Of a stretch of DNA of 64,000 nucleotides, positions 8,893 to 18,400 are shown in pieces. The stretch's first letter is position 1, and each line of letters starts with the position of its first letter. The stretch is from a virus, in IMG/VR virus record IMGVR_UViG_3300025655_000022, positions 23,178 to 87,177 of that record. One strand, written 5' to 3'. Position numbers and translations under genes: made by a program. The notes under the pieces are model-generated. The model had not been told where the DNA came from, searched no databases, and saw nothing but the letters and a program-made list of their open reading frames with translations.

Positions 8893-9190
8893 AGCGTTTT
8901 AGTTTCCACGTTTGGTCAGGAGTAACGATTGCAACATCTATACCTTGTGCGACTGGTACAAGTTTCTGATAAACATATTGTCTGGGCTTAATTAATTTTC
9001 CATCAATAACTCGCACATCATAGCGTCCACTAGCATATGTTTCTTTGTCTACTATAATGTAATTACCCAATTCTTTGTCGATTGAATAAAAAACAGGTTC
9101 GCCTAGATCGTTATAATATAAACGATATTCTAACTCTGAATGTTCTGCAGGCTGTTCTGCGTGTTCAAGTGCTTGCCAAAAGTTTGTCAT
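8885..9190 (-). CDS. Small protein of unknown function in the glycosyltransferase cluster
   Basis: This 101-residue product is taken from ATG 9190 (MTNFWQALEH); an ATG at 9214 would add 8 residues and lengthen the overlap with the upstream glycosyltransferase to 50 bases. The central part is beta-rich (RLYYNDLGEPVFYS, NYIIVDKETYASGRYDV) and the end is lysine- and arginine-rich (TWKLKRYE). No known domain is recognised, and no signal peptide or membrane segment is present. The 8-base overlap with the glycosyltransferase downstream suggests the two proteins are made together. It may be an accessory subunit, but that is inference from position only. Confidence 0.5.
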   Translation of the reverse strand: MTNFWQALEHAEQPAEHSELEYRLYYNDLGEPVFYSIDKELGNYIIVDKETYASGRYDVRVIDGKLIKPRQYVYQKLVPVAQGIDVAIVTPDQTWKLKRYE

Positions 9191-9974
9191 ATACGGGTTC
9201 CAATTCTTGTGCAAAGTCTTTTTGATGGTAGTGTACTGGATAACGCTGACTTACAGTATTAATTCTAAACTCTCCATCAATTAATTCCCATACAAGTTGT
9301 TTACACCAATCATCAGCAGCGATGTTATTGATGTGTTTTTTCATGTGTACCAAACTTGGGTACGAAGTATCGGGTAGTGTAACACGTTCTACACCGATAA
9401 AACAGGCAGCCATTGCGTATACTAAATCAGTGTTAGCAATTTCGCCCGATCCGCCGCGCAAACTTTGCTTATATACATCCCAATTTTCAAAAATATGTCT
9501 TACTCTAAAGAAAAAATCTTTTGCTGTTTTACTAACACGCCAATATGTAATAGCATTATATACATCTGGCAAATTATTCAAATCAAATATTTTACGATAG
9601 TGTCTTGATGTTGCCGTATGTTGTAAAAAATTTTTACTACCTTGTGTTACTACTACATCGCGATGTTCCAACATAGTCCACCAATGATCAATTGGCGCAG
9701 TAACAATCATATCTGCTTCTAACTTAATAGTTTGTCTAAATGGACTAGCAGAAAACACTTGCCAATCATCAGCCCATCCACCTACTGTAGGATATGGAAA
9801 CTGTTTTACATAATCAAACACAGGATCTGAATATTCTGTATCTGTTAACAAGCATATCTTTGCTGTTGGGTGCCAGTAACGTAGGCTTTTTGCAAGAACA
9901 CGTGCGCACGCAATGTAATCTACATCAGATGTGTTAGTAGCAACAATTAAATATCCACGTTCTGCTTCAATCAT
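9165..9974 (-). CDS. Glycosyltransferase, GT8-like
   Basis: The 269-residue product uses ATG 9974, which overlaps the upstream stop by 8 bases; a longer upstream start would overlap 40 bases. The N-terminus GYLIVATN followed by ACARVLAKSLR is the nucleotide-binding start of GT8-type enzymes. KICLLTDTEY and IKLEADMIV supply the second strand and the metal-binding acidic motif. It shares this plan with the neighbour at 9967-10704, so the two look like old tandem duplicates. It is cytoplasmic, with no membrane segment. The sugar and acceptor are unknown. Confidence 0.6.
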   Translation of the reverse strand: MIEAERGYLIVATNTSDVDYIACARVLAKSLRYWHPTAKICLLTDTEYSDPVFDYVKQFPYPTVGGWADDWQVFSASPFRQTIKLEADMIVTAPIDHWWTMLEHRDVVVTQGSKNFLQHTATSRHYRKIFDLNNLPDVYNAITYWRVSKTAKDFFFRVRHIFENWDVYKQSLRGGSGEIANTDLVYAMAACFIGVERVTLPDTSYPSLVHMKKHINNIAADDWCKQLVWELIDGEFRINTVSQRYPVHYHQKDFAQELEPVYDKLLAST

Positions 9975-10704
9975 ACAATGCCTCCAAGTGCTTTTTACCC
10001 ATGGCATGAAAATCCATGCCAGACAATTCTATGCGTTTATTGTCATAGCGTACTGTATACACGTTATCTGTACGTGTTAGTACGTGTTCGGGAACAACAC
10101 TTTGTAGTGTCCAGGGAATATCGAACTGTTCTGCGTTAAAATGTCCGTCAGCAATGTTTAATGCAATACTTAGTGCATAATCATTTCTGTATGGGTGTTT
10201 TTTAAAGTTATACAAGTTAGCATAATGCTCGTAGTTTGTTTCGACCATCTGCATCGCGTCAAATATAGCACGTGCAGTGTCGGATTTTGTAAAGTACACA
10301 ACAGTCGCCCACCACATTGGAAAACGGTATTCACCAAACGTGTTTAGCTGTTTGCTCCAACCTGTACCAGTAACACTGTTTGCATTCCGATGTGCTAGAA
10401 AATCTTGGCCACTTCTAAACAAATTTAACAATTGGTCGCTATTTACAATATAATCTGCGTCCAACAATACAGTTTGATCGTATGGTGATAACTCGTAAGC
10501 ACGTGAACGTCCAGAATTTAACCACTTTACGCTTTTATCGTAATCCGCGAACCAACGTGTACTCGAAGTTTTTGTATCTATATCGGTTATAATAGTCGTA
10601 GGTAGGCCTAAATATTGCTTAATGTTTTTAGCACTACGTTCTGCGAGTTTGACATAATCAATATCACCGTTATTATGTGCAAATATTAAACAACCTTGCG
10701 TCAT
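9967..10704 (-). CDS. Glycosyltransferase, GT8-like
   Basis: The 245-residue protein opens with GCLIFAHNNGDIDYVKLAER, then PTTIITDID, and has the DxD-type motif TVLLDADYIV near residues 78-87, where GT8 enzymes bind manganese and the sugar nucleotide. MWWATVVYFTKSD and NDYALSIALN resemble the acceptor-side part of the same fold. It is likely a sugar transferase, but donor and acceptor cannot be told. The start forms ATGA with the 57-residue gene upstream, and the stop overlaps the second GT8-like gene by 8 bases, so expression is coupled. Confidence 0.65.
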   Translation of the reverse strand: MTQGCLIFAHNNGDIDYVKLAERSAKNIKQYLGLPTTIITDIDTKTSSTRWFADYDKSVKWLNSGRSRAYELSPYDQTVLLDADYIVNSDQLLNLFRSGQDFLAHRNANSVTGTGWSKQLNTFGEYRFPMWWATVVYFTKSDTARAIFDAMQMVETNYEHYANLYNFKKHPYRNDYALSIALNIADGHFNAEQFDIPWTLQSVVPEHVLTRTDNVYTVRYDNKRIELSGMDFHAMGKKHLEALYD

Positions 10705-10874
10705 TTAATTTCCAGCGCCTTTCCAATTGTGTTATCAAGATCTTGCATTGTTGTATGTAAATCTTGTTGAATTTCCAATACCCGACGTTTTGGATTTAGA
10801 TTAAATTTAGCAGTAAACCAAATATTAACACGATCTGCAATGTCTACTAGCATTCTAAAAATTTTACGTTTCAT
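10701..10874 (-). CDS. Small basic/helical protein of unknown function, 57 aa
   Basis: Both ends are ATGA overlaps: ATG 10874 with the SGNH gene upstream and the TGA stop with the GT8-like gene at 10704. This is strong evidence that the short frame is translated. The sequence begins MKRKIFRMLVDIADRVN and continues as a charged amphipathic helix with LEIQQDLHTTMQDLDNTIG, so it may form a short coiled coil or a partner peptide. It is not recognisable as any known family. It occupies the only gap that would otherwise break the overlapping chain. Confidence 0.6.
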   Translation of the reverse strand: MKRKIFRMLVDIADRVNIWFTAKFNLNPKRRVLEIQQDLHTTMQDLDNTIGKALEIK

Positions 10875-11557
10875 ACTATTCTCTCTAGTGTATCTAAAAA
10901 CAAAGCATGCGCTTCGGGCGGATTGTGGTTATTAACATTATGTGGGCCAAATGGCATATCCCAGGGTTGTTTTTCGTATGGCGGCCATAAACTATCGCCT
11001 AGCCAGTTCCATCCCATCCAAAACATTGGGCCAGGCATAAAGATGAAACGCAGTCCACTCTCTTGTAAAGCACGTAGTCCGTCTCTAATAACGCAGCCAT
11101 CGATGTTGTACTGTAGTCCCATATCGTGCAAATCTGCAATATATCTTTGTACTGCCTGTTTAGTATCTTCACCAACATCAATATATTGTGCTTCGACGAT
11201 ATTTGCTAGTGTATCGCTTACAATAAACACTTCATCGTGATCAAACTCTTGCTCGCTGCTACACTGATATCCTCGATATTCAATATGCTTTAATTCAACA
11301 GGTGACCTCCACCCATCCGGATTACGTACAATATTAATTCTATCACTACTAGTAGCGCCAATAACAATTAAGTCTGGTTTCTGTTTAATGGCATAATCAA
11401 TTTGCAGTCTAATAGCAAAATTTGTAGCGCCAGGACGGGCAATACAATGATATTCATATTTGTTGCGTTCACAAAACTGTTGTAAAAATGTTGGGAAACC
11501 ACATGTAGAGGTATCATCACTCATAAAACTACAACCTAAGCTATATAAGGTTTTCAA
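10871..11557 (-). CDS. SGNH/GDSL-like hydrolase-type protein
   Basis: The 228-residue protein shows the SGNH blocks in order. Block I is LYSLGCSFMSDD with the nucleophile Ser near residue 10. A GATNFAI segment near 43-49 is like block II, LIVIGATSSDR near 63-73 is like block III, and NNHNPPEAH near the C-terminus is a possible block V. These proteins are usually esterases or acyltransferases on glycans. It overlaps gp4 upstream (ATGA at 11554-11557) and the 57-residue gene downstream, so the accessory island is joined to a head gene. A paralogous plan is present at 821-1579. Confidence 0.6.
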   Translation of the reverse strand: MKTLYSLGCSFMSDDTSTCGFPTFLQQFCERNKYEYHCIARPGATNFAIRLQIDYAIKQKPDLIVIGATSSDRINIVRNPDGWRSPVELKHIEYRGYQCSSEQEFDHDEVFIVSDTLANIVEAQYIDVGEDTKQAVQRYIADLHDMGLQYNIDGCVIRDGLRALQESGLRFIFMPGPMFWMGWNWLGDSLWPPYEKQPWDMPFGPHNVNNHNPPEAHALFLDTLERIV

Positions 11558-11943
11558 AATAACTCCCGCTCAGTTAGTACCTGAAATTCCATATTATATT
11601 CTTTACAGTATTTCTCTGCCGCCGCCCATTTTGCCTTATTAACATGCCATTTCATTTGGTAACGTGGTTTAATCTCAATTAGCTTTTGTCGCGGATTGCC
11701 GTATTTGTCAATATAGTCAACATAAAAGTCAGGATAATAATTACGCATACGGTTTTCTTTAGGATGCATATATGGAATATGAAAACTTTCCGAATCCCAA
11801 AATTGTATTGCATCCGAACGATCACAATATAACATAAACCTACGTTCCCATAGACTACGATAGATAGGATCTTTTTTACCTAAAAACTTTGATTTGTTTG
11901 TAGGGGTAAATTTACCTTTTACGGCTGAGTTCTTGAAATTCAT
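11554..11943 (-). CDS. 4: Head completion protein gp4
   Basis: The 129-residue protein matches the T4 gp4 (gene 50/65) family in length and content: SLWERRFMLYCDRSD, HIPYMHPKENRMRNYYPDFYVDY and KLIEIKPRYQ. The D..Y.E.K pattern is the nuclease-like core of this family. In T4, gp4 acts late in head assembly, after DNA packaging, and is needed for a head competent to join the tail. The start lies 32 bases inside the upstream small gene. That gp4 begins the run leading into the glycan-type island is a notable gene order. Confidence 0.85.
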   Translation of the reverse strand: MNFKNSAVKGKFTPTNKSKFLGKKDPIYRSLWERRFMLYCDRSDAIQFWDSESFHIPYMHPKENRMRNYYPDFYVDYIDKYGNPRQKLIEIKPRYQMKWHVNKAKWAAAEKYCKEYNMEFQVLTERELF

Positions 11944-12217
11944 TTAACCACCCATTCATTTGTTCTTGCCAACGTTGTTGCGCAAGCAATTCAAGTTCTA
12001 GTGTGTTAATTTGTACTGGATTGTTGTACTCGTCGACAAGCACACAGTCTTCATCTGGGCATACTGCGATAGTCATTAATAATTCTGGACCAGCACGCCA
12101 CATGCCTCCGTTGTATGCAAACAACATCTTTGCTTCGTATTTTTCACGCAGAATCTGCTTGGCTTGATTGTGATCAAACCGTGCTCGTGATTGTTTGATA
12201 ATATTGTCAGTATCCAT
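11912..12217 (-). CDS. Conserved-type small protein upstream of gp4, unknown function
   Basis: The 101-residue protein begins at ATG 12217 (MDTDNIIKQSRARF); a GTG five codons upstream is an alternative start. It is rich in charged residues and helices at both ends, with a central LLMTIAVCPDEDCVLVDEYNNP hinge split by two cysteines. No domain is recognised. It overlaps gp4 by 32 bases and is the first gene after the terminator at 12244-12271, so it leads this leftward operon. A TATAAT box ends about 8 bases before the ATG, which would make for a very short leader, and no clear -35 box or Shine-Dalgarno is visible. Confidence 0.55.
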   Translation of the reverse strand: MDTDNIIKQSRARFDHNQAKQILREKYEAKMLFAYNGGMWRAGPELLMTIAVCPDEDCVLVDEYNNPVQINTLELELLAQQRWQEQMNGWLNEFQELSRKR

Positions 12218-12243
12218 ATGGGTATTATACACGATTATATATC

Positions 12244-12271
12244 AAAAATAAAGCCCCTTGCGGGGCTTTTT
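12244..12271 (-). terminator. Rho-independent terminator after the 12294-13289 gene
   Basis: On the - strand an 8-bp stem AAAGCCCC/GGGGCTTT closes a GCAA loop and is followed by a T-rich tract (TTTATTTTT). It lies 23 bases after the stop of the virion gene at 12294. The other strand also has a T-run, so it may work in both directions. The same hairpin occurs after gp23 (58491-58513). Confidence 0.8.
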
Positions 12272-12293
12272 GGTGTAATAAGTTAAAAACTTA

Positions 12294-13289
12294 TTAGCTT
12301 GTCATTGTCCAAGATGTAGCGTTCATTGCTGGTGTGCCCCAGGTATCTGACAAGTATGTTGTACTTGGTGGACGCACAACCATTGCATTTGAAAGTGTAC
12401 CGTCCACAACGTCTAGTGCGTCGCCTGATCCTGAACCATCTGGAGCAACGGTATCGGCAGCAGCGTCAGTTAATGTAATAACATAAGTTAGCACAGTTGA
12501 CGTAGCGTTTAATGCTAATGTAATTGTAACATAGTTTGCGGTATACGGTGCACTATCAGCATACTGACGGAAAATTGTAGTTGCTGCACCACCTGGTGTT
12601 AAATCATAATAACCAGTGGTAGTAGTTAAGATATCTGGGGTACCTAATCCACCAACTTTTGTAGTACCAGTGTAAGAGGTGCCAGCAATAGATTGTGTTG
12701 CTGAGCCACCTGTAGTAACAATAGTACCGCATTTTGAAAGTAAGTCTGCCCATTCTAGTGACTTAGCGTCACCTGAAGTAAGTGTTAAACTTAAACTGTT
12801 ACGAATCATACCACCTGCATTAAAGAAGTAACGTGCTGCATTTGCGCTGCTAAATGTTACAGTGCGTGTAATTGATGCGCTAACATCCCAGGTAGTAGTG
12901 CTTGTAATTGTGCCGTTTGTAGTAATATCTGTTCCATTAGCAGCAGCATTACCTCTGTTTGTAAAAATACTTGAAATATTTCCACTTAGTGCTGTGTATG
13001 CGCTAATAGTATCACCAGTGGTTGGATTTGTAATTGCTGTAATTGAAGTACCTTGGTGATTAGCAATTGTACTTGTACGGTTAAGTAAATTTACCCATTG
13101 TGTTGCAGTAATTGTTGTTCCTGCACTTACTGTTGAAAGATTACCTGATTGACCGTAACCTTTATCACTTGTTCCTGAACCCCAAACTGTATTCAAGTTT
13201 GCTGTATTATGATCTACTGCTGATGCACCACCTTGTACAAAAATGTTATAGTGGTCATCTAGAATAGTATCGCCTGATGTATATGCCAT
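12294..13289 (-). CDS. Virion structural/tail fibre-type protein
   Basis: This 331-residue protein is dominated by Thr, Ser, Ala and Gly with few charged residues, typical of beta-structured phage fibre or virion proteins. It starts MAYTSGDTILDDHYN and contains ARYFFNAGGMIR followed by SLTLTSGDAKS, a motif seen in aquatic T4-like virion proteins of unknown position. A good Shine-Dalgarno (AAAGGGA) precedes ATG 13289. It is the last gene of the leftward virion block and is followed by a terminator. The exact particle location cannot be read from sequence. Confidence 0.65.
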   Translation of the reverse strand: MAYTSGDTILDDHYNIFVQGGASAVDHNTANLNTVWGSGTSDKGYGQSGNLSTVSAGTTITATQWVNLLNRTSTIANHQGTSITAITNPTTGDTISAYTALSGNISSIFTNRGNAAANGTDITTNGTITSTTTWDVSASITRTVTFSSANAARYFFNAGGMIRNSLSLTLTSGDAKSLEWADLLSKCGTIVTTGGSATQSIAGTSYTGTTKVGGLGTPDILTTTTGYYDLTPGGAATTIFRQYADSAPYTANYVTITLALNATSTVLTYVITLTDAAADTVAPDGSGSGDALDVVDGTLSNAMVVRPPSTTYLSDTWGTPAMNATSWTMTS

Positions 13290-13385
13290 TTTACTTTTCC
13301 CTTTGTATTAGTTGACTTTTACCAACGCCATACTTTATATACTTTGATATAAAAGTTATGGCTGGGATTGATTACTAGTCTTCTT

Positions 13386-14750
13386 TTAAAAATTAATTTT
13401 AACGACTGCTTCTACTGTGCCTTCGCCTGTTGTCTCTTTATTAGTTAGCGCACGTCCAATAATGTTACGTGCAGTTGCTTCACCGTCTTGTGCTGCTCTG
13501 GCAAAACCATTGCCTGCAGAAACTAAGCGATCGCCTTTGTTTACAGTTCCAATGACTTTAACTGGCACACGTCCATTCATAGCGATTGGTGGGTGTGTAG
13601 CATTTGAACCTGCTTTTGCGTTCATTAAGTACGCTGCACGGTCTGAGATAACGCCAAAAACGTTTTCTGATAATTCTTCAACCGCCTTAGTAATTTCAGC
13701 AATACCTCCTAACTCTACAACAGTACCTGCTTCATATTCAGCATCTGCTTCAAAGCGTTCTGCCAAGTCAGCATACTCGGCTGATGTGGCTGTTCCTTCG
13801 AAACTGTTTGCATAAACATTATTAAATTTGGTTCCGCTGGCACCCAAGTTAGTTGTGCCACCAACACCAGGCAGAATATCTGATGTTGCGCCATCAAAAA
13901 CAAGTACCTGTGTGGTTGAACCACCATCATTTACACGGAAAATAATATCTCCGTTGTTGATGAGATTATCTAAAATTACATTACCGGTTCCCAGTGGAGT
14001 AGTAATCTGAAAATCGCTGTCAACACCCACTGTTAATCCTGAGTCGTTTAAAATTCCTAGGGAACCAACAGTTGTGTCATTGGCAACGGCGCTAAGGTAA
14101 TCGGTGGCGCTGAACCCGTCAAGTTGGGCCGCATTAGTAGCCTTACCAGTAAACAATGCATTACCACTGTCAACAGTTGTGCTTAATTGAATTCCAGAAG
14201 CAATATTCGCAAAACCAGTTATTGAAGTTTGAGGTGTAAACGTTGAATCTTTACTAACAGTAGCAACAATATCATTTTCAACATATAATTTAACCACGAT
14301 GTGGTCTATGCCGCCGGAATCTCTAACAGTATCAACAATTGCACCAGATGTACCGGTGCCTGAAGTGAATGCTGGACCTACCAAAACAAAACTCGATCCA
14401 TCATAAACTTTTAATTGGCTGTTAGTTGAGTCAAACCACAAATCACCAGCAACGTTACCGGTCGGTGTGCTTGAACTTGACGTAGCAGCACCCAGGTTTT
14501 TCCATTGTGATCCGCTGTATACTTTAAGTAAGTTATTTCCTGAATCATACCATAATTGACCAGTTAATGGAGCAGTTGGGGCTGTGCTATTTGCACTGTT
14601 TTCAAGCATTTTGATAAAGTTTTCTCCCAAAAACTCACCATATCCTGCATAGTTTTTGCCGATAATAGTAATGCTACTTGATGTATTAATAGTACCGTCC
14701 GCAACTGTTGCAAAAATACTACCATTTGTTTTGTTAATTGTATAAGCCAT
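13386..14750 (-). CDS. Tail fibre-like virion protein
   Basis: The 454-residue protein begins MAYTINKTNGSIFATVADGT and has two copies of a TGQLWYDS/AGDLWFDS...LKVY module near residues 62-77 and 101-115. Its C-terminal part reads YADLAERFEAD, AEYEAGTVVELGG and ENVFGVISDRAAYLMNA, a block common to fibre proteins of aquatic T4-like phages and related to the C-terminal assembly/peptidase-like domains of fibres. Whether it is self-cleaving cannot be told. A late promoter (14783-14789) and a GGAG ribosome site lie upstream, so it is expressed as a late gene. Confidence 0.7.
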   Translation of the reverse strand: MAYTINKTNGSIFATVADGTINTSSSITIIGKNYAGYGEFLGENFIKMLENSANSTAPTAPLTGQLWYDSGNNLLKVYSGSQWKNLGAATSSSSTPTGNVAGDLWFDSTNSQLKVYDGSSFVLVGPAFTSGTGTSGAIVDTVRDSGGIDHIVVKLYVENDIVATVSKDSTFTPQTSITGFANIASGIQLSTTVDSGNALFTGKATNAAQLDGFSATDYLSAVANDTTVGSLGILNDSGLTVGVDSDFQITTPLGTGNVILDNLINNGDIIFRVNDGGSTTQVLVFDGATSDILPGVGGTTNLGASGTKFNNVYANSFEGTATSAEYADLAERFEADAEYEAGTVVELGGIAEITKAVEELSENVFGVISDRAAYLMNAKAGSNATHPPIAMNGRVPVKVIGTVNKGDRLVSAGNGFARAAQDGEATARNIIGRALTNKETTGEGTVEAVVKINF

Positions 14751-14782
14751 TGTTGCTCAACTCCAAATTCTTTATATAATCT

Positions 14783-14789
14783 TATTTAT
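14783..14789 (-). promoter_or_regulatory. T4-type late promoter (ATAAATA)
   Basis: The - strand reads GAATAAATAAG, a core ATAAATA match to the gp55-dependent late promoter (TATAAATA in T4), 33 bases before the ATG of the fibre gene at 14750. A GGAG ribosome site follows, giving a sensible leader. Confidence 0.65.
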
Positions 14790-14810
14790 TCATTTTAAAT
14801 ATATGTATAT

Positions 14811-15470
14811 TTATGTTGTACTCAAATTGGTTAACGTCTGAATACGTACAGTGTAATCAATTTGTATTTGCCTGTTCAAACTTTTCTGAACTGGGTGGAA
14901 AACCACATGTGTGATTAACTTTAAGTTGTCGGCTGAACCATTCCAACTTTTTAGTCCCAGTTCATCAAACACAAAGTCACCGTCTAGTGTGGTACTGTTA
15001 TCAAATGCCTGTTGACCTGTTGGCTCTCCATAATCTAACAGACAACTAACAAGAATATCAGTATACACACGTCCTGATGTATGTAGAACCGTTAGATTAT
15101 TTCGATTAGTATCAGTATTTGACGAACTATTATCGTCTACAACTTTGCTAAATGTTTCGTTGTATAAGTTTGCGTTTTGTCCGGTACTGTTTGCGGGCAA
15201 ATAGGTAATCACACCAGTGGGATCCACGCTGGAACCACCGTTTCCAAAACTCATCTGGTAAATATAACCCAGATTTTTGTTAGCCAAGCTCTGTGCCAGT
15301 GCTTCACTCATGTTCTCATAATGAATGGCATTTCTTTTATCAATAAAGACTTCTTTACTGTTTGGATCAAAGATTTTAATATGGCCCTGGATGTTTACTG
15401 AGCTTGATTCGTTGGGTTTTGATTCTTTGGTATCCATGGGTTTTTGATAATTTTTATTTGTGTCTGTCAT
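14811..15470 (-). CDS. Virion structural protein of unknown position
   Basis: The 219-residue product is taken from ATG 15470 (MTDTNKNYQKP). An ATG at 15476 sits inside the late-promoter context and should not be transcribed. The protein has GHIKIFDPNSKEVFIDKRNA near residues 29-48, then a run of Asn/Ser-rich segments and VRIQTLTNLSTT at the end. Similar proteins follow the large virion ORF in aquatic T4-like phages and are part of the particle; the role is unknown. The start is uncertain because the leader would be nearly absent; the next in-frame ATG at 15437 is possible. Confidence 0.6.
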   Translation of the reverse strand: MTDTNKNYQKPMDTKESKPNESSSVNIQGHIKIFDPNSKEVFIDKRNAIHYENMSEALAQSLANKNLGYIYQMSFGNGGSSVDPTGVITYLPANSTGQNANLYNETFSKVVDDNSSSNTDTNRNNLTVLHTSGRVYTDILVSCLLDYGEPTGQQAFDNSTTLDGDFVFDELGLKSWNGSADNLKLITHVVFHPVQKSLNRQIQIDYTVRIQTLTNLSTT

Positions 15471-15476
15471 TTTCAT

Positions 15477-15483
15477 TATTTAT
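15477..15483 (-). promoter_or_regulatory. T4-type late promoter (CATAAATAATG)
   Basis: The - strand carries CATAAATAATG, the same 11-base string found before gp6 and at 41817. The core ATAAATA is expected about 6-13 bases upstream of the transcription start, so transcription would begin close to ATG 15470. Confidence 0.6.
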
Positions 15484-15493
15484 GCATCCTAGA

Positions 15494-18400
15494 TCACTCG
15501 CCTCTGAAGAATCGTGCTGGAGTTGTTTGTTGTTTTTGCAGTGCAATACCATTGGTTATATACCATATTAAATTATATGGATGGCGTAAAACGCTACCTC
15601 GTGATTGGTCTTGTACTGAACTAGACGCGGCGTGTCTTTGAGTTGCTGTACCGGCTGTGCCTCTTCTGAGTCCACTGATGGTGTTATTGATTGTATCGCG
15701 TGTTCTGTAGGTAATCCTTTCACCATTAATATTAACTACACCAAAGATACCTGCCGGAAGATTGGGTTCGCCCAGCTTGCTTGCGTCATCAACATACACT
15801 GTGTCATGCCAGGGTTCCAAATCTTGCACAAGTTCAGTTGTATTATCACGTATAATACGGTATACTGCTGCATTCCCACGCATATCGTTAAAAATTCTGA
15901 ATGACAATTCATCAGGAACAACACTATTAGTAAATGTGGTAATAGCAACCACATCAATTGAACTGATCGCACCTCCTGATAAAAGAATAGCAGTGCCATC
16001 GTTTGATAAAACAAAATCTTCACCTGCTGTCAATCTGCGTCCATTGAGTGTTACCCAGATTCGGTCAGCATTTTCAATTGTTCGATATAGTTCAAAAATA
16101 TTGACCGTTGAATCAACACCAATAGTATAGTCAAACGGTACACTATCGAAACCAAAAACGTCCATCCCTTCTGATACTGGAAGTTCAATTACTTTGGGTC
16201 CTTGATACACCACAGTGAGTGCATCTTGTTGTCTGATATCTCTGAATGTAGTCACTGCGATAACATCCCCAGCACTCAAGACAATACCAGAGCTTACAAT
16301 TTTTAATTCATTATTGATGTTGTTAACTGTATAGTCAGCCGATCCAGTAACATAGACATCCACCGTATCGCCAGCATCAGGAGTTACTGACATGATAACA
16401 TACCGTTCAGAACTTTCATCGTTAAGTGATACAGCATAATCGCTGCCCAGTGTTTTCTTTTGGTTGTTTATGTATACAACTACTTCTGAATCAGCAATTA
16501 ATGTCTGATCAGTTCCTGTGCGGATGCCATCTGGGAAATAAAACTCCACAGTTGTACCATCACCGATGTGTCGAATGCCTTCGCTAGGGCGCAATCTTCG
16601 TCCATTGAGTTCAACGATGATATTATCTCTGGCTGAGCTTTCGATATTACCAGAAATAATAAAACTGGATGTGGTTCCGTCTGAAACAAATATTTCTGTT
16701 TCAGGATAACTATATCCATAATCGATTAATGATGAATCTGATTCAAGAATTTGTTCACCAAACAAAGTTACAACTATGAAATCATTGCCAGTGTATGTTG
16801 TGCTGAAAATAAATTCAGTTTCGCCAACCACGGTTTCAGAATAGCTATATGCGGTGGTTTCAATACCATTTATCAGGATCAATGCCTGATCAATGTCGTT
16901 AACATCCACTGGCACAGTTATTCGATTTCCAATCTTATCGCCGATATAATTTTTTCTGAATATCTGATGTCCGCCGCCAATCTCATAAACATAAATCTTT
17001 ACTACTTGGCCGGACGATACACCAGAAGTTACTGTGATTGTTCTGTTTACCCAGTTGATGGTATAATTTCTGTTATTATACAACCTATCACCAGTGGTAC
17101 CATTGAATACCACCAATTCCACAGGATGTTCAACAATTCCAGCAAAACTAAAGGTATCTCCGCCATCATAAACATATGATATGCCTTTGATCTGTGACGC
17201 ATGCCCATTGCCAGTATAATCATGCCCAGGTCTGGTTCTGACTGTCATATCAAGTGTATCAAATATTGCGCCAGGTACTAATTCTTCTGGAGCATGTGAA
17301 CTATATTCATCAATAAATGCCCCACCATCTACATTGATGTCTTCAGCACGTGTTCCGATGTAGATATCTGTAAACAAACTGCTGTATTCTGTGTCTAATA
17401 TGGCATCACTATATGTGGGTAATCCTTCAGGACCATAGTCAATATTATCAAATGGTGTAATATCAAAATTTCCAATATCATAACCAGTGTTATCACTAAA
17501 GTTTGTGCTTTGTACTTGTACACCTGGATAATCGATTCCATCGATCAGCAAAGCCAAATCCAATCCAGGATTGTTTACATCAGCAACATAAAAACCGGTA
17601 GTACGATCAACACCGCTCAGTGTGGATGCATTTACCAGTTCATAATTTTCTGGATCAAATGTTGATTCCTGAATTGAGCTACCATCTGCTAAACTTACGC
17701 GATACACACGGTCGTTATAGCGCACCAATTGATCTTCATTGTAAACCGTATCTGGCGTCCAATCCACTATCTGGCTCTGATATTCATAGCGATCATACTT
17801 GATTGTAGTCTTGATGTTTCTGACCAGATCGTTTTTCATGTACACGGTAGTACGTGCGCCAGTGCCATTTCCACCAGTGATTTCTATGATCGGGGTTGTT
17901 CTGTATCCATATCCTGCGGTTGAAATTTGAATTTCAGTAACCTGTCCTACAGAATTAATCAGCGCAACTGCTTGTGCTGGCTGCGTGGCATCTCCAATAA
18001 TGTTAACGGTGGGTGGTACTGTATATCCAGATCCAGCATTGGTTATAACGATTTCATCTACTGCGAGCAGATGATTATCATACCAGTCTGACCAAGGTAT
18101 GGTATCCCATACACTATCAGTGGATAAACGATTGCTTGGATCTGTTTCCAGAGCAGCAAACCCATCATCTAGAATTGGACTTACATATTTTTCATAAACC
18201 GAATCATACGCCGCAGGATTATCAAAATCAGTTGCGCTGCCATCATATAAGTCAATACCTTCATATTTTAATAAGAAGTCTTTAATCTTAACGTGATATG
18301 GTTTAGCCTCTTCAATATAGTTTTGCACAAATGTTTGGTTGTCTTTTCTGTAAACATTGTACTTTTCAAGATTTCTGACTTTGTGTTCGACGTCGATTAA

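Noticed and set aside
8885-9214. Longer start of the small protein at 8885-9190
   Set aside because: ATG 9214 would overlap the upstream glycosyltransferase by 50 bases without a better ribosome site.
13290-13385. Late promoter before the 13289 gene
   Set aside because: Only TATATAAAG-like sequence is seen, without the ATAAATA core; a promoter may exist but cannot be supported.
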